A DNA stretch of 64,000 nt, taken from NCBI GenBank assembly GCA_910586125.1, contig CAJUHP010000006.1:42557-106556 (forward strand), in the 5' to 3' direction. Positions 46,639 to 55,642 of this stretch are shown piece after piece. The translations under genes were made by a program, and so were the position numbers. The DNA comes from an uncultured Lachnospiraceae bacterium. Its GTDB lineage: Bacteria; Bacillota; Clostridia; Lachnospirales; Lachnospiraceae. How positions within the stretch are numbered: the stretch's first letter is position 1; the number at the start of each line of letters is the position of its first letter. The notes below the pieces were generated by a model. The model saw only the letters and a list, made by a program, of their open reading frames with translations. It made no database searches and had not been told where the DNA came from.

Positions 46639-48387
46639 TTACCCCCCCCCCACTAATTTTTTCTTATCTAACATATCCAACTCCATTAAGTCTTGATACA
46701 GTGTCCTATCCAAAAGCGGTTCCTGGTCCTGGTTCGGCCTGCCATATTCCAGCTTGGGATATACATAGGTCGTGTCTTCCAGGCAGATTTCGATCACCTG
46801 AGGCTCTTTCCCGTTCCATTCCCAGCCGTCCCAGGCTTCCTCTGAATCCACACGGCAATAGGCAATTCCATATGCTGTGGCCAGTTTCCCAAAATCCGGC
46901 ACCGTATATCCGCCGCACGCCTTCGTCTGATAATAATTCGCATCAAAATACATCTCCTGAAAATGTCGTATCATTCCCAGGGAAGCATTGTTTACGATCA
47001 CAATCAGAATCGGAAGCCTCTCCCGCACAATAAACTGCAGTTCCTGCAGATTCATCTGTATCCCGCCGTCGCCGTTAAAGGAGACGACCGGCCTGCGGCT
47101 TCCATAGAACACGCCGATCGCTGCCGGAAGCGAATATCCCATCGCTCCGTGACCGCCGGAAAAAAATACATTCTGCCCGGTCTTTGTGCGAAACGATTGC
47201 GCCAGCCAAACCTGGTTCTGGCCGACATCCGCAGTGATTCCTATCTGGCCCGGCAAGTGTTCGCTGCAGCGGCGAATCAACCTATTGGGATTCCTTTCAT
47301 CCAGTCCGATCAGCTTTTCCCGTATCATCCTGCACACCGAAAGCCAGTCTTCCATACTTCGCTGCGGCCTGCATCCACTTTCTTTTACTTTTTCCAGAAA
47401 AAAACGGATATCGCAGCAGATATCCCATTCTTTTTCCTTTATTTTTCTAGTCAGTTCCCCTTCGTCGATCTCCACCCGAACCAGTGCCGCCTCCGGCGCA
47501 AAATCTTCCCGTTTGGCTCCCACCTGCCGGATATCCAACCGAGATCCCAGCGAGAGGATCAAATCGCTTTTGGCCACAATAAAATTTGCTGCCCGGTCTC
47601 CGTATGCGCCAATAAAGCCAAAATATCGGCAGTCATCGCGCTCCATCACATCAAAAGCAAGCATACTGCTGATCACCGGCACATTCCAGAGACGGATCAG
47701 ATCGAGAACCTCCTGCCCAGCCTGCGCCAGCTTTACGCCGGCGCCGAGCAAAAGAACCGGCTTTCTCGCCTGGTCTAACAACTCCTGAAGCTTTGAAAGT
47801 CCCAGTTCCTGTTCTCTTGCCGCAGTTTGCTCCTCCGGCAAAAACGACCGAAGTTCTTCGGGATCTACATTGCCCCTCTGAACATCCATCGGAATATCCA
47901 AAAGAACCGGACCTTTTCTCCCTTCGTTCGCCTGATACCATGCTTTTTCCAGCTCATAACGGATATCCTCGCACCTGGTAACACAGGTGCAATACTTGGT
48001 AATCCCCCGAACCATAGACACAATATCCGTCTCCTGAAACCCCTGCTGTCTGACGGCAAGTTCTCCTTTTGCTTCAAAGGTATTGACCTGTCCCGTGAGA
48101 AAAAGAACCGGTATTGAGTCAAACCAGGCATTGGCAATGCCTGTGATCAGATTCGTCGCTCCCGGTCCAGACGTGGCATAGGCAACCCCCAATTTCCCGG
48201 ATGCCTGGGCATAGCCGCAGGCGGCAAACGCCGCCGCCTGTTCATGATAATTTACATGCGCCCGAATCCGTCCCTCTTGTGCGGAAAAAGACTCCATCAG
48301 ATGCGTCACCATGCCGCTAGGATATCCAAACACGTCCGTTACTCCCTGTACGGCCAGGAAATCCACAATATAATCTGAAACTTTCAT
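46639..48387 (-). CDS. YerE-like thiamine-diphosphate enzyme (acetolactate synthase family)
   Basis: A 582-residue member of the acetolactate synthase family: catalytic Glu49 in NYHEQAAAFAACGYA, FAD/middle domain, and TPP motif GDG (439-441) followed by NLQELQFIV. Beside RfbF/G/H this recalls YerE, which adds a two-carbon unit from pyruvate to CDP-4-keto-3,6-dideoxyglucose in yersiniose synthesis. A true acetolactate synthase is less likely, as no ilv genes are near. The last residues before the stop are VGGG, from a G10 run at the very 3' end. ATG at 48387 behind AAAGG. Confidence 0.85.
   Translation of the reverse strand: MKVSDYIVDFLAVQGVTDVFGYPSGMVTHLMESFSAQEGRIRAHVNYHEQAAAFAACGYAQASGKLGVAYATSGPGATNLITGIANAWFDSIPVLFLTGQVNTFEAKGELAVRQQGFQETDIVSMVRGITKYCTCVTRCEDIRYELEKAWYQANEGRKGPVLLDIPMDVQRGNVDPEELRSFLPEEQTAAREQELGLSKLQELLDQARKPVLLLGAGVKLAQAGQEVLDLIRLWNVPVISSMLAFDVMERDDCRYFGFIGAYGDRAANFIVAKSDLILSLGSRLDIRQVGAKREDFAPEAALVRVEIDEGELTRKIKEKEWDICCDIRFFLEKVKESGCRPQRSMEDWLSVCRMIREKLIGLDERNPNRLIRRCSEHLPGQIGITADVGQNQVWLAQSFRTKTGQNVFFSGGHGAMGYSLPAAIGVFYGSRRPVVSFNGDGGIQMNLQELQFIVRERLPILIVIVNNASLGMIRHFQEMYFDANYYQTKACGGYTVPDFGKLATAYGIAYCRVDSEEAWDGWEWNGKEPQVIEICLEDTTYVYPKLEYGRPNQDQEPLLDRTLYQDLMELDMLDKKKLVGGG
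46642..46651. repeat. Poly-G tract G10 at the end of the YerE-like gene
   Basis: Ten C on the plus strand, read as G on the coding strand immediately before the TAA stop. Loss of one G opens the frame for about 48 further codons, ending on the ATG of the transketolase gene; gain of one G gives a short extension. Run length was fixed from the reading frame. Confidence 0.9.
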
Positions 48388-48410
48388 TCCCTGTAAACCT
48401 TTCCCGGCAG

Positions 48411-49754
48411 TCAAATCGCCACTGCCTCTCGAATCTTCTGTGCCATATAATCAATCATTTCATCCGTCATTCCTGGGTACACACCGACCCAGAACGTGTT
48501 TTCCATAATAAAATCTGTCTGCTTCAGCCCGCCTGCAACCCGGTACGCATCGCTTCCCCGAAGCGTATCAAAACAGGGGTGCTTGACCAGATTTCCGCTG
48601 AACAAAAGACGGGTCTGTATATTGTGATTCTCCAGATACTGAACCACCTCCCGGCGCTTAACACCACAGTCTGGGCGGATGGAAATCACGAACCCAAACC
48701 AGGAAGGACGGCTGTTTTCTGCGGCCTCCGGCAAAATCAGTTTATTTTCTGTTGACTCCAAGGCCACACGCAGCCGCGCCCAGTTATGGCGCCTGCGGTT
48801 GATAAAGGACGGAAACTTATTCAATTGTTCACAGCCAATCGCCGCCTGCAGATCCGTCACCTTCAGATTGTAGCCCAGATGGCTGTAGACATATTTGTGG
48901 TCGTAGCCCTGCGGCAGTTCCCCGTACTGCCCCTCAAAACGGCGGCCGCAGAAATTATCCCGTCCGGACGGGCAGATGCAGTCCCTTCCCCAGTCACGAT
49001 AGGACAAAATCAGACGGTGTAAGAGCGGATTGTCCGTATAGACGCAGCCCCCCTCTCCCATCGTCATATGATGCGGCGGATAAAAAGAGCTGGTGCCGAT
49101 ATCTCCCCATGTTCCGGTGTATTTTGTAACGCTGTCTATCGTATACTGGGTGCCGAGCGCATCGCAGTTATCTTCCACCAGCCACAGATGACGGCGCCGA
49201 CAGAATTCTTTTATCGTCTTCAAGTCGAAGGGATTTCCCAGCGTATGTGCGATCATGACCGCTTTTGTCTTCGGGCTGTAAGCTTCTTCCAGCTTATCCA
49301 CATCAATGTTGTACTGCGGTACGGTCACATCCACAAAGACCGGAACCGCCCCGTACTGCAGGATGGGGGCGATGGTTGTGGGGAAACCGCACGCCACCGT
49401 AATCACCTCATCTCCCCGGCGAATCTGCCGCTCGCCCAGCTCCGGCGCCGTCAGCGCCATGAACGCGATCAGGTTAGCCGAAGAGCCAGAGTTGACCAGA
49501 TGGGCGTACTTTGTGCCGATCCATGCCGCGAACTCCGATTCAAACTGTTCGCTGAAACGGCCCGTCGTCAGCCAAAAGTCAAGCATCGCATCCGTCAGGT
49601 TCTGCATCTCCTTCTCGTCATAGACGCGGGAGGCATAGGCGATACGGTCTCCGGGCCGAAACGGCTCCTTTTTCTCTTTGAAATCGTGGTAATAGTCCGC
49701 CACCAGAGCCTTGATCTGCTCTCTGGCCTCTGATTCATTGTTCCAATTCGCCAT
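48411..49754 (-). CDS. rfbH: CDP-4-keto-6-deoxyglucose 3-dehydrase (E1)
   Basis: A 447-residue PMP/iron-sulfur dehydrase that removes the C3 hydroxyl in CDP-3,6-dideoxyhexose synthesis. Instead of the PLP lysine of aminotransferases it has His in FYPPHHMTMGEGG (His228/229), the hallmark of this enzyme. Cysteines for a [2Fe-2S] cluster are visible: Cys259-x-Cys261-x7-Cys269, with Cys197 in EDNCDALG upstream. ATG at 49754 behind AAAGGA. It sits between the YerE-like gene and a frame-disrupted membrane transferase gene. Confidence 0.96.
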   Translation of the reverse strand: MANWNNESEAREQIKALVADYYHDFKEKKEPFRPGDRIAYASRVYDEKEMQNLTDAMLDFWLTTGRFSEQFESEFAAWIGTKYAHLVNSGSSANLIAFMALTAPELGERQIRRGDEVITVACGFPTTIAPILQYGAVPVFVDVTVPQYNIDVDKLEEAYSPKTKAVMIAHTLGNPFDLKTIKEFCRRRHLWLVEDNCDALGTQYTIDSVTKYTGTWGDIGTSSFYPPHHMTMGEGGCVYTDNPLLHRLILSYRDWGRDCICPSGRDNFCGRRFEGQYGELPQGYDHKYVYSHLGYNLKVTDLQAAIGCEQLNKFPSFINRRRHNWARLRVALESTENKLILPEAAENSRPSWFGFVISIRPDCGVKRREVVQYLENHNIQTRLLFSGNLVKHPCFDTLRGSDAYRVAGGLKQTDFIMENTFWVGVYPGMTDEMIDYMAQKIREAVAI

Positions 49755-49819
49755 TTTATCTGTTCCTTTCTCTATTTGCACCCATTTTCTCCGGGCATTT
49801 TACTGCACTCCTGCAGCCG

Positions 49820-51746
49820 CTACTTTCGCATATAATACGTGCAGGAAAAATTTTCTGTCGCCACTTGCTTGACAACAAAAAAATCCTCCGGCACCGGATA
49901 GCCGATTCCGTCCATCATGACAAATGACTCCGCCTCCGATACTTTTCGATCTACTTCCTCCACCCCATAATGGTTCATATCGGACCAGTCCCCAATTGCA
50001 ATCTGCGGGTCCCACCCCAGATAATAATATAATTCCGGCATCCCCGTGCCAAATGCCAGCGTATCTCTCGGTATTTCCTGCTGAAATATCTCCAAACTCT
50101 CATGCAGAGAATCGGTATTCCATACCGTTGTTGCCCTGTTATGAAACGACCATCCCACGCTGAGAACTCCCTCTATCGCAAACCACGCTACCAGAAGATA
50201 GGCGATGAAAGAAGAAGACAGGCGAAACAGCCGTTCTGGCTGCCGGACTATCCCTGCTAAATCTTCTTTTCTGGCATTCCAAAAGGTTTCTGCATCATGT
50301 CCCAGCAAAAGCACAAAGGGAATATGCGAGATCATAATACATTGCGCTGCCGTACGGTTCATATAATATGTAAGCGCGCACAGGCCAGAAATAGCAACCG
50401 TCAATTGTATCTGCCGCTGTCTTCGCTTCTCCTCATCGGCATTTTTGGTGTTCCATAGATAAGCCATAGCCCGAATTGCCGTATAGCTAAACACCACAAT
50501 GTGAACAAAAAAACCGGCAAAAACATCCGGCAACGGCGTGCGCAGCGTGCTGACATCATACTCTGCCGACAAGAAAGGAAAAATAAACCGCTTGAGTCCA
50601 ATTCCTGCTCCGCCGACCATCCAGTTATAGAGGTTCACCATCCCATACGCCAGCAAAAAACATCCTGCCCCATATACCAACCGCTTTCCTGCCTCCCAAA
50701 GCTGCTCTCTCCGATTTCTTCTCTCAAACACATGGAAGGCAGAAATCGTCACCAATGAAAAAAGGCCGGATTCCAGGTTGAACAAAACGCCTGCGCTTCC
50801 CAGAATCCATTCGGCGGCAGCTATCCGTTTTTGGTTCGGATTCCGGTTTCCTCCCGCCTGCCATATTAAGAATGCCATCGTCAGCGCCGGAAATAAAAAG
50901 CGCTGCGGCTGAACCTGGTAATATTGCCCTCTGCTGAAAAAAGTCACCGCGGTTCCGCCGATAGCCAACACCAGAATTCCGAAAAGAAGACGGTTCTTCA
51001 CCATCCTTTTCGCGGCATAAAAAAACATTACGTACGTGACAAACACAAAAAAAGAAATCGTAAGCGCGATGGCAAACGTATCGTCCCCCAGCAATTTTAC
51101 AAAGGGATAGTAAACCACTGCGTAAAAACCGTAAATGCTGAACTGTATATTGCTGTACGGAGCATGGTTCATTACGTTTACGATTGAATTCTCATAAGCG
51201 TGAATGTGATGCATTCCCCATTCTTGGTTGCGAAATATATTGGGAGCATAGGCGAGAACCGCGCAGACCAGGGCAACCTGGCAAGCTACTGCAATGCAGA
51301 ATCTCTTGCCGGGAGTTCCCCCCCCCCCTAATTCCGAAATATGTCGTAAAAATTAAAAAGAGCATCAGACAGGTAAAAGGCACATGCTTGATCTGCTCTC
51401 TCATAAACGTTCTGCCCAGAGCATATCCCGCGAACCATGTCGTTTCTTTTTCATATATCCAATACAAAAAAAGCAGCGCTCCCGCTACAAAAATCAGATA
51501 CAGAAAAGAAAACAGCTTTTTCAGGCGCTCCCCATCCGGAAGGTATCTAACCCCAAAGCTTCCCGTCAGATAACATAGAAAAAACAGCAGAACTCCCCCT
51601 GCGTAAACGAAAAGATTATATCCCTTTGCTCCTCCGATCACGCCTGTCTCATTATACCCTGACAGATAGGCCAGATGAAAAAAGACAAGGGCCGCCATAG
51701 AACAAACAATGAAAACCGCGCCCTCGCAGCGTTCTGTTTTATTCAT
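49820..51746 (-). pseudogene. Large membrane protein, out of frame at a poly-G tract (probable contingency gene)
   Basis: Two overlapping frames together encode one multi-membrane protein of about 641 residues. The first part starts at the ATG 51746 (MNKTERCEG, GGGAGGA site, overlapping the rfbF stop) and runs through several membrane segments to FGIRGGG at the tract, then ends out of frame at 51192. The second frame continues from the tract with TPGKRFCIAVACQVALVCAV and runs to 49820. With 10 G instead of 11 the frames join. Topology (many helices plus a soluble C-terminal domain) suggests a GT-C-like glycosyltransferase; I do not recognise the family. Confidence 0.75.
51318..51328. repeat. 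Poly-G tract G11, gene out of frame
   Basis: Eleven C on the plus strand inside the membrane protein gene. Ten (or thirteen) would restore the full frame. Confidence 0.9.
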
Positions 51747-52530
51747 GACAATCCTCCCACTTGATCCACGGCGCACGGCCGGCTGCAATCAGATGATTTA
51801 ACATATCCATCTCGCGCTTATTGTCCATACATTGCCAGAATCCTTTGTGAAGATAGGACATCAGCTCCCCCTTCTCTGCCAGCCGCTCCAGCGGTCCTCT
51901 CTCAAATACTGTTTTATCCCCTTCTATATACTGAAAGATTTCCGGATTCAGCACCATGTAACCGGCATTGATCGGCGCGCTGTCTGTCACATTCTTTTCC
52001 CGGAACGACTTTACCGCATTGGAACCGTCAATATCCAGAATTCCCTTCTGCTGCTCCTGCATGACGGCTGTCAAGGTGGCTGTCTTTCCATGTTCTCTAT
52101 GAAAATGCAAAAGCTTTTCCATATCCACATCGCAGACGCCGTCCCCATAAGTCATAAAAAAGGTCTCGCCGTTCACATACTCTTTGACACGCCGGATTCT
52201 GCCTCCCGTCATTGTGTGCAGTCCCGTATCCACCACGGTAACTTTCCAGGGCTCGCAGTGCTGCTTTCGGATTGTCATTTCATTTTTTCCATTTTCATAG
52301 TGAAAGGTTACGTCTGAATTGTACAGAAAATAATCGGCAAACCATTCTTTCAACATATGCTGCTTGTAACCGGCGCAGATAATAAACTCATTATGTCCAT
52401 AGTAACTGTACTCTTTCATAATATGCCACAGGATTGGTTTGCCGCCGATCTCCACAAGCGGTTTGGGCCTGTTTTCGGATTCCTCCGCAATTCTAGTGCC
52501 GAATCCTCCGGCCAACAATACAACTTTCAT
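51739..52530 (-). CDS. rfbF: Glucose-1-phosphate cytidylyltransferase
   Basis: A 263-residue nucleotidyltransferase that makes CDP-glucose, the entry step of the CDP-sugar pathway. The N-terminal block LLAGGFGTRIAEESENRPKP and the YGDGVCDVD metal-binding segment near residue 130 match RfbF rather than the dTDP enzyme, and WQCMDNKREMDMLN near the end is characteristic. It overlaps the downstream membrane gene by eight bases. RfbG and RfbH lie 3' in the same locus, interrupted by other genes. Confidence 0.95.
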   Translation of the reverse strand: MKVVLLAGGFGTRIAEESENRPKPLVEIGGKPILWHIMKEYSYYGHNEFIICAGYKQHMLKEWFADYFLYNSDVTFHYENGKNEMTIRKQHCEPWKVTVVDTGLHTMTGGRIRRVKEYVNGETFFMTYGDGVCDVDMEKLLHFHREHGKTATLTAVMQEQQKGILDIDGSNAVKSFREKNVTDSAPINAGYMVLNPEIFQYIEGDKTVFERGPLERLAEKGELMSYLHKGFWQCMDNKREMDMLNHLIAAGRAPWIKWEDCHE

Positions 52531-52556
52531 AGTGCGATTTCTCCTTTGTCTTTCCT

Positions 52557-54215
52557 CTATTCTGTATTTTCATAGTCTGCTTCGCGCAGAATCCTTTCAT
52601 AGCCTTCCGACCCGTCCAAATACACGGTCATATGGCTGTTCTCCTCAAGCCATTCCAAAAAATGTCCGCCGTCCAGCCACTCACTGAATTTCATACGGAC
52701 AACTTCCTTCAGGCTTACATCAAAAGAATAACAAACCACGGCGTCCACCCTCTTGTGACTCCTGTCATAGTCTGACATATGGTAATTCCCGCTTTCAATA
52801 AAATAGGCCAGTGCCTTCTCATCCTGCAAGAATGCCGTGTCGGAAAATCCTCCCATAATCAGTCTGTTCTGATCGCCGTAAACCATCCTGGCATTTCCAT
52901 TTAAACTATAAAAATGCTGAATATTGATCAAATCTGCATCCGCATTCAAATAAACGATATTGGAGGCGTCTTCCAGATTTGTTTGCTGCGCCAACTGATA
53001 CTGAAATCCAAGCTGGCGATAATAATCTTGCTGGTACGACCAATAATACCGGTTAAAAAACAGGATTCCGCACAATACCATACCCGACAAAAAATATTCC
53101 ACAACCTCTTTTCGGATAATCAGTCTGGCCAGACTGTAGATAATCACAGCCGCGCCAAATGCCGCCAGCATCGCATCCCGGCCTCCCAAATTCACCGTGC
53201 GGATGCGGTATGACTGGCGAACCGCCACGTAGGCCAGCAGCCCGGCTGACAGCACAAAAAGCCCGATCCACAACAACTGCAGGCATTTGCGGTCCTCGGA
53301 ATTCTTCGTGCTCTCTGGTTCCTCTTCCAGATTCCTTTGATCCTTCTTCTTTTGAAAGAATCTTTGTCCCCCCCCCCCTATTATTTTTCTAATATTTTGA
53401 ATTAAATAGGAAATTAGTAGGAGGATTCCAATCACAAAAAAAGCGTTCTTTCCTATCCCGCAAAAATTGACGAACAAAGCCCGCATCACATATATTACAG
53501 CCGGCAGCAGATAAAATCCTGCTTTTATCAATCCTGCGCCTGTGATGGCATTGTAATTTTCATACCCCCCATACGCGGGAAAGAAAAGGGACTTCACAGC
53601 GAAGAACAAAACCGGAAGCAGCAGATAATCCAGATAGCCATGCATGGCCGTTACCTTTTTTTCCTTCATTCCAATCATCAACAGAGCCACGGCATAAAAA
53701 CACAGATTGGAATGCAGGATAAAAGAAAACAGAAAAAGAAGCAAATTAATACCTCTTCTTCTGCGGTTCATACGTCCTTCATACAACAGGCCGGCCAGAC
53801 CACTCAACCCTGCCATAAAGAAAAGCAGGCCGACCGAATAGGGAAATACTGCGAGCACAATCCGGACGTCATTCACTGGTATCACCGCATAGAGAGCGCA
53901 TATCCAGAAGCACCCAAAAGCGTCCAATGACAGCCAGGTTTTCAAAATACGATACAAATACAGCATGCACCCATAGAACAAAAAGAAAGTAAGGATTCGA
54001 TAGCCCGACTCAGGAAGCGCTTTTGCAAAACTTACAATCCAATACACCGAAGGCCGGCCCAGCTCCAAAGCCATACGATGCAGCGCCCAGGAAGGCTGCT
54101 GATAAAAACACCAATCATCCCACCATCTGCCTGACACAATAAGCAGCATTCCCTGCGACAGCAGATAGATTACCGATAACCAAATCCAATCCCGCCGTCT
54201 TATATCTTTCCACAT
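52557..54215 (-). CDS. Large membrane protein, GT-C-like, with in-frame poly-G
   Basis: A 552-residue protein with about ten membrane segments and a soluble C-terminal domain. A WWDDW motif near residue 32 in the first extracytoplasmic loop is like the acidic site of GT-C glycosyltransferases. A G11 run encodes GGGG at residues 280-283 between two halves of the protein; any slip would truncate it there. I chose the ATG at 54215, six bases after GGGAGA; an ATG 11 codons earlier overlaps the previous gene. Family not recognised; it probably adds a sugar from a lipid donor outside the membrane. Confidence 0.75.
   Translation of the reverse strand: MWKDIRRRDWIWLSVIYLLSQGMLLIVSGRWWDDWCFYQQPSWALHRMALELGRPSVYWIVSFAKALPESGYRILTFFLFYGCMLYLYRILKTWLSLDAFGCFWICALYAVIPVNDVRIVLAVFPYSVGLLFFMAGLSGLAGLLYEGRMNRRRRGINLLLFLFSFILHSNLCFYAVALLMIGMKEKKVTAMHGYLDYLLLPVLFFAVKSLFFPAYGGYENYNAITGAGLIKAGFYLLPAVIYVMRALFVNFCGIGKNAFFVIGILLLISYLIQNIRKIIGGGGQRFFQKKKDQRNLEEEPESTKNSEDRKCLQLLWIGLFVLSAGLLAYVAVRQSYRIRTVNLGGRDAMLAAFGAAVIIYSLARLIIRKEVVEYFLSGMVLCGILFFNRYYWSYQQDYYRQLGFQYQLAQQTNLEDASNIVYLNADADLINIQHFYSLNGNARMVYGDQNRLIMGGFSDTAFLQDEKALAYFIESGNYHMSDYDRSHKRVDAVVCYSFDVSLKEVVRMKFSEWLDGGHFLEWLEENSHMTVYLDGSEGYERILREADYENTE
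53368..53378. repeat. Poly-G tract G11, in frame
   Basis: Eleven C on the plus strand coding for a run of glycines in a membrane protein gene; the present length keeps the frame open. Confidence 0.9.
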
Positions 54216-54234
54216 ACCACATCTCCCTGCCTTT

Positions 54235-55617
54235 TTACTGCTCTTCAATCACAATACGAATTCCATAGTACCGGCAGTAGTAGATCGAATCATAGGATGT
54301 CTGCCCGTTTAGATAGCCAAGCGCATATCTCTGATTAGAAATATTTTCCGGTACCCTTGGAACCACAACTTCCTTCTCGCCGGCCTCTGCCGCGGCCGTT
54401 GCCAGACGGTTTCTCTCCCCGGCTATTCGGGTATAAGACAAAATCTCGTTTCCAAAACGCATGACAAACAGCCCCAGCAAAATCACCGCGCCAAACATAC
54501 ACAGGCTCCTCTGTAAATCAGGCTTGTTTCTCCATTTTATATTTTCTGGTATTGTTCGGATGACAGAAAAAAGCATCAGATAAACCATTACAATCCACAG
54601 ATCCAGCCCATACTCCGGCACACCGGAAAACAGGGCCCATACCAAAATAGAAATTACCCCCCCCCCGGCAAATCCGGCATTGTCCAGACAAATTTTCGCT
54701 ATCGTCTCTCTGTCTTTTTTCACCAGCAATATCCCTGCCGCCAGAAAGGCAAGAAACAGTGTCGCAAAAAACAAAATCTCAGCTTCTCTGGTTCCCGTCA
54801 GAATTTTAATATGTATGTTTACACTGGCTGACAAACGTTTTGCCAAGCTTGTGTCGATTACATCATGGGATTGTCCGAGACGATAAAAATTTCCCGGCGC
54901 AAAAAAACAGAACACATACCCCGCAAAAAGCCCCGCATGGCGAACAAGTGTAGTCCATTTCTGCTTCTTCTGCATGGTCGCCGCCAGCCAATGAATTCCA
55001 ACCGCCGTGATCATACAGAGCGAAATCACCTCATGAGAAAACCCTGCCAGAAATCCAATCCCGTATTGTATCCATCTCCTATGCGTCATGTCTGATTTTT
55101 CATCCACAACAGAAATCTTATAATACAGAAGGCACAAAAAGACAGAGCTGGAATAAATACTGACCATCGTCCACATATAGGTATAAAACTGGCTCGGCCG
55201 AAACCAATATAAAGCCAGAAATAAAACGAGAAAGGAGAGCGAAGAAGACAGTGCTTTTTTTGCGTCTTTGCAGAGAATCTGCAGCGCCAAAAAAACATTC
55301 GCAGAATACAAAACAGCTGTCGCTGCCGCTTGCACCAACTTGGGAAAAAGCTTTCCCAAAAACAAGATCGTATATCCCGGCATACGGCCCGACCAGTACC
55401 GATATGCAAACCCTACTTCTTTTACCACCTGGGAAACGCTTGTGATCCTCTCTCCCGGCGTATAGGTAAACTCGTCCAGGTAAGCGGTCAGCGCCCCTTC
55501 AAAATAGGTAAGCACATCATCGCCAATCGGCAGGTTTTTATAGCAGAAAAAGCTCATAAAGCAGGTGACTCCCAATACTATCAGCCCCCCAAACATCAAC
55601 GGTTTTTGTTTTTGCAT
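54235..55617 (-). CDS. Large membrane protein (DUF6056-like), with in-frame poly-G
   Basis: A 460-residue protein with about nine membrane segments. The first loop has PIGDDVLTYFEGA and later YRYWSGRMPGYTILF, features I associate with DUF6056-type GT-C-like membrane proteins of Firmicutes polysaccharide loci. A G10 run encodes AGGGV near residue 320. I chose the ATG at 55617 (MQKQKPLMFGG) behind AGAGGA; two earlier ATGs are possible. Likely a glycosyltransferase or glycan-modifying enzyme acting outside; substrate unknown. Confidence 0.72.
   Translation of the reverse strand: MQKQKPLMFGGLIVLGVTCFMSFFCYKNLPIGDDVLTYFEGALTAYLDEFTYTPGERITSVSQVVKEVGFAYRYWSGRMPGYTILFLGKLFPKLVQAAATAVLYSANVFLALQILCKDAKKALSSSLSFLVLFLALYWFRPSQFYTYMWTMVSIYSSSVFLCLLYYKISVVDEKSDMTHRRWIQYGIGFLAGFSHEVISLCMITAVGIHWLAATMQKKQKWTTLVRHAGLFAGYVFCFFAPGNFYRLGQSHDVIDTSLAKRLSASVNIHIKILTGTREAEILFFATLFLAFLAAGILLVKKDRETIAKICLDNAGFAGGGVISILVWALFSGVPEYGLDLWIVMVYLMLFSVIRTIPENIKWRNKPDLQRSLCMFGAVILLGLFVMRFGNEILSYTRIAGERNRLATAAAEAGEKEVVVPRVPENISNQRYALGYLNGQTSYDSIYYCRYYGIRIVIEEQ
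54657..54666. repeat. Poly-G tract G10, in frame
   Basis: Ten C on the plus strand within the DUF6056-like gene, coding for glycines; the present length keeps the frame open. Confidence 0.9.
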
Positions 55618-55642
55618 ACCCATTTCCTCTTTATCTACATTT

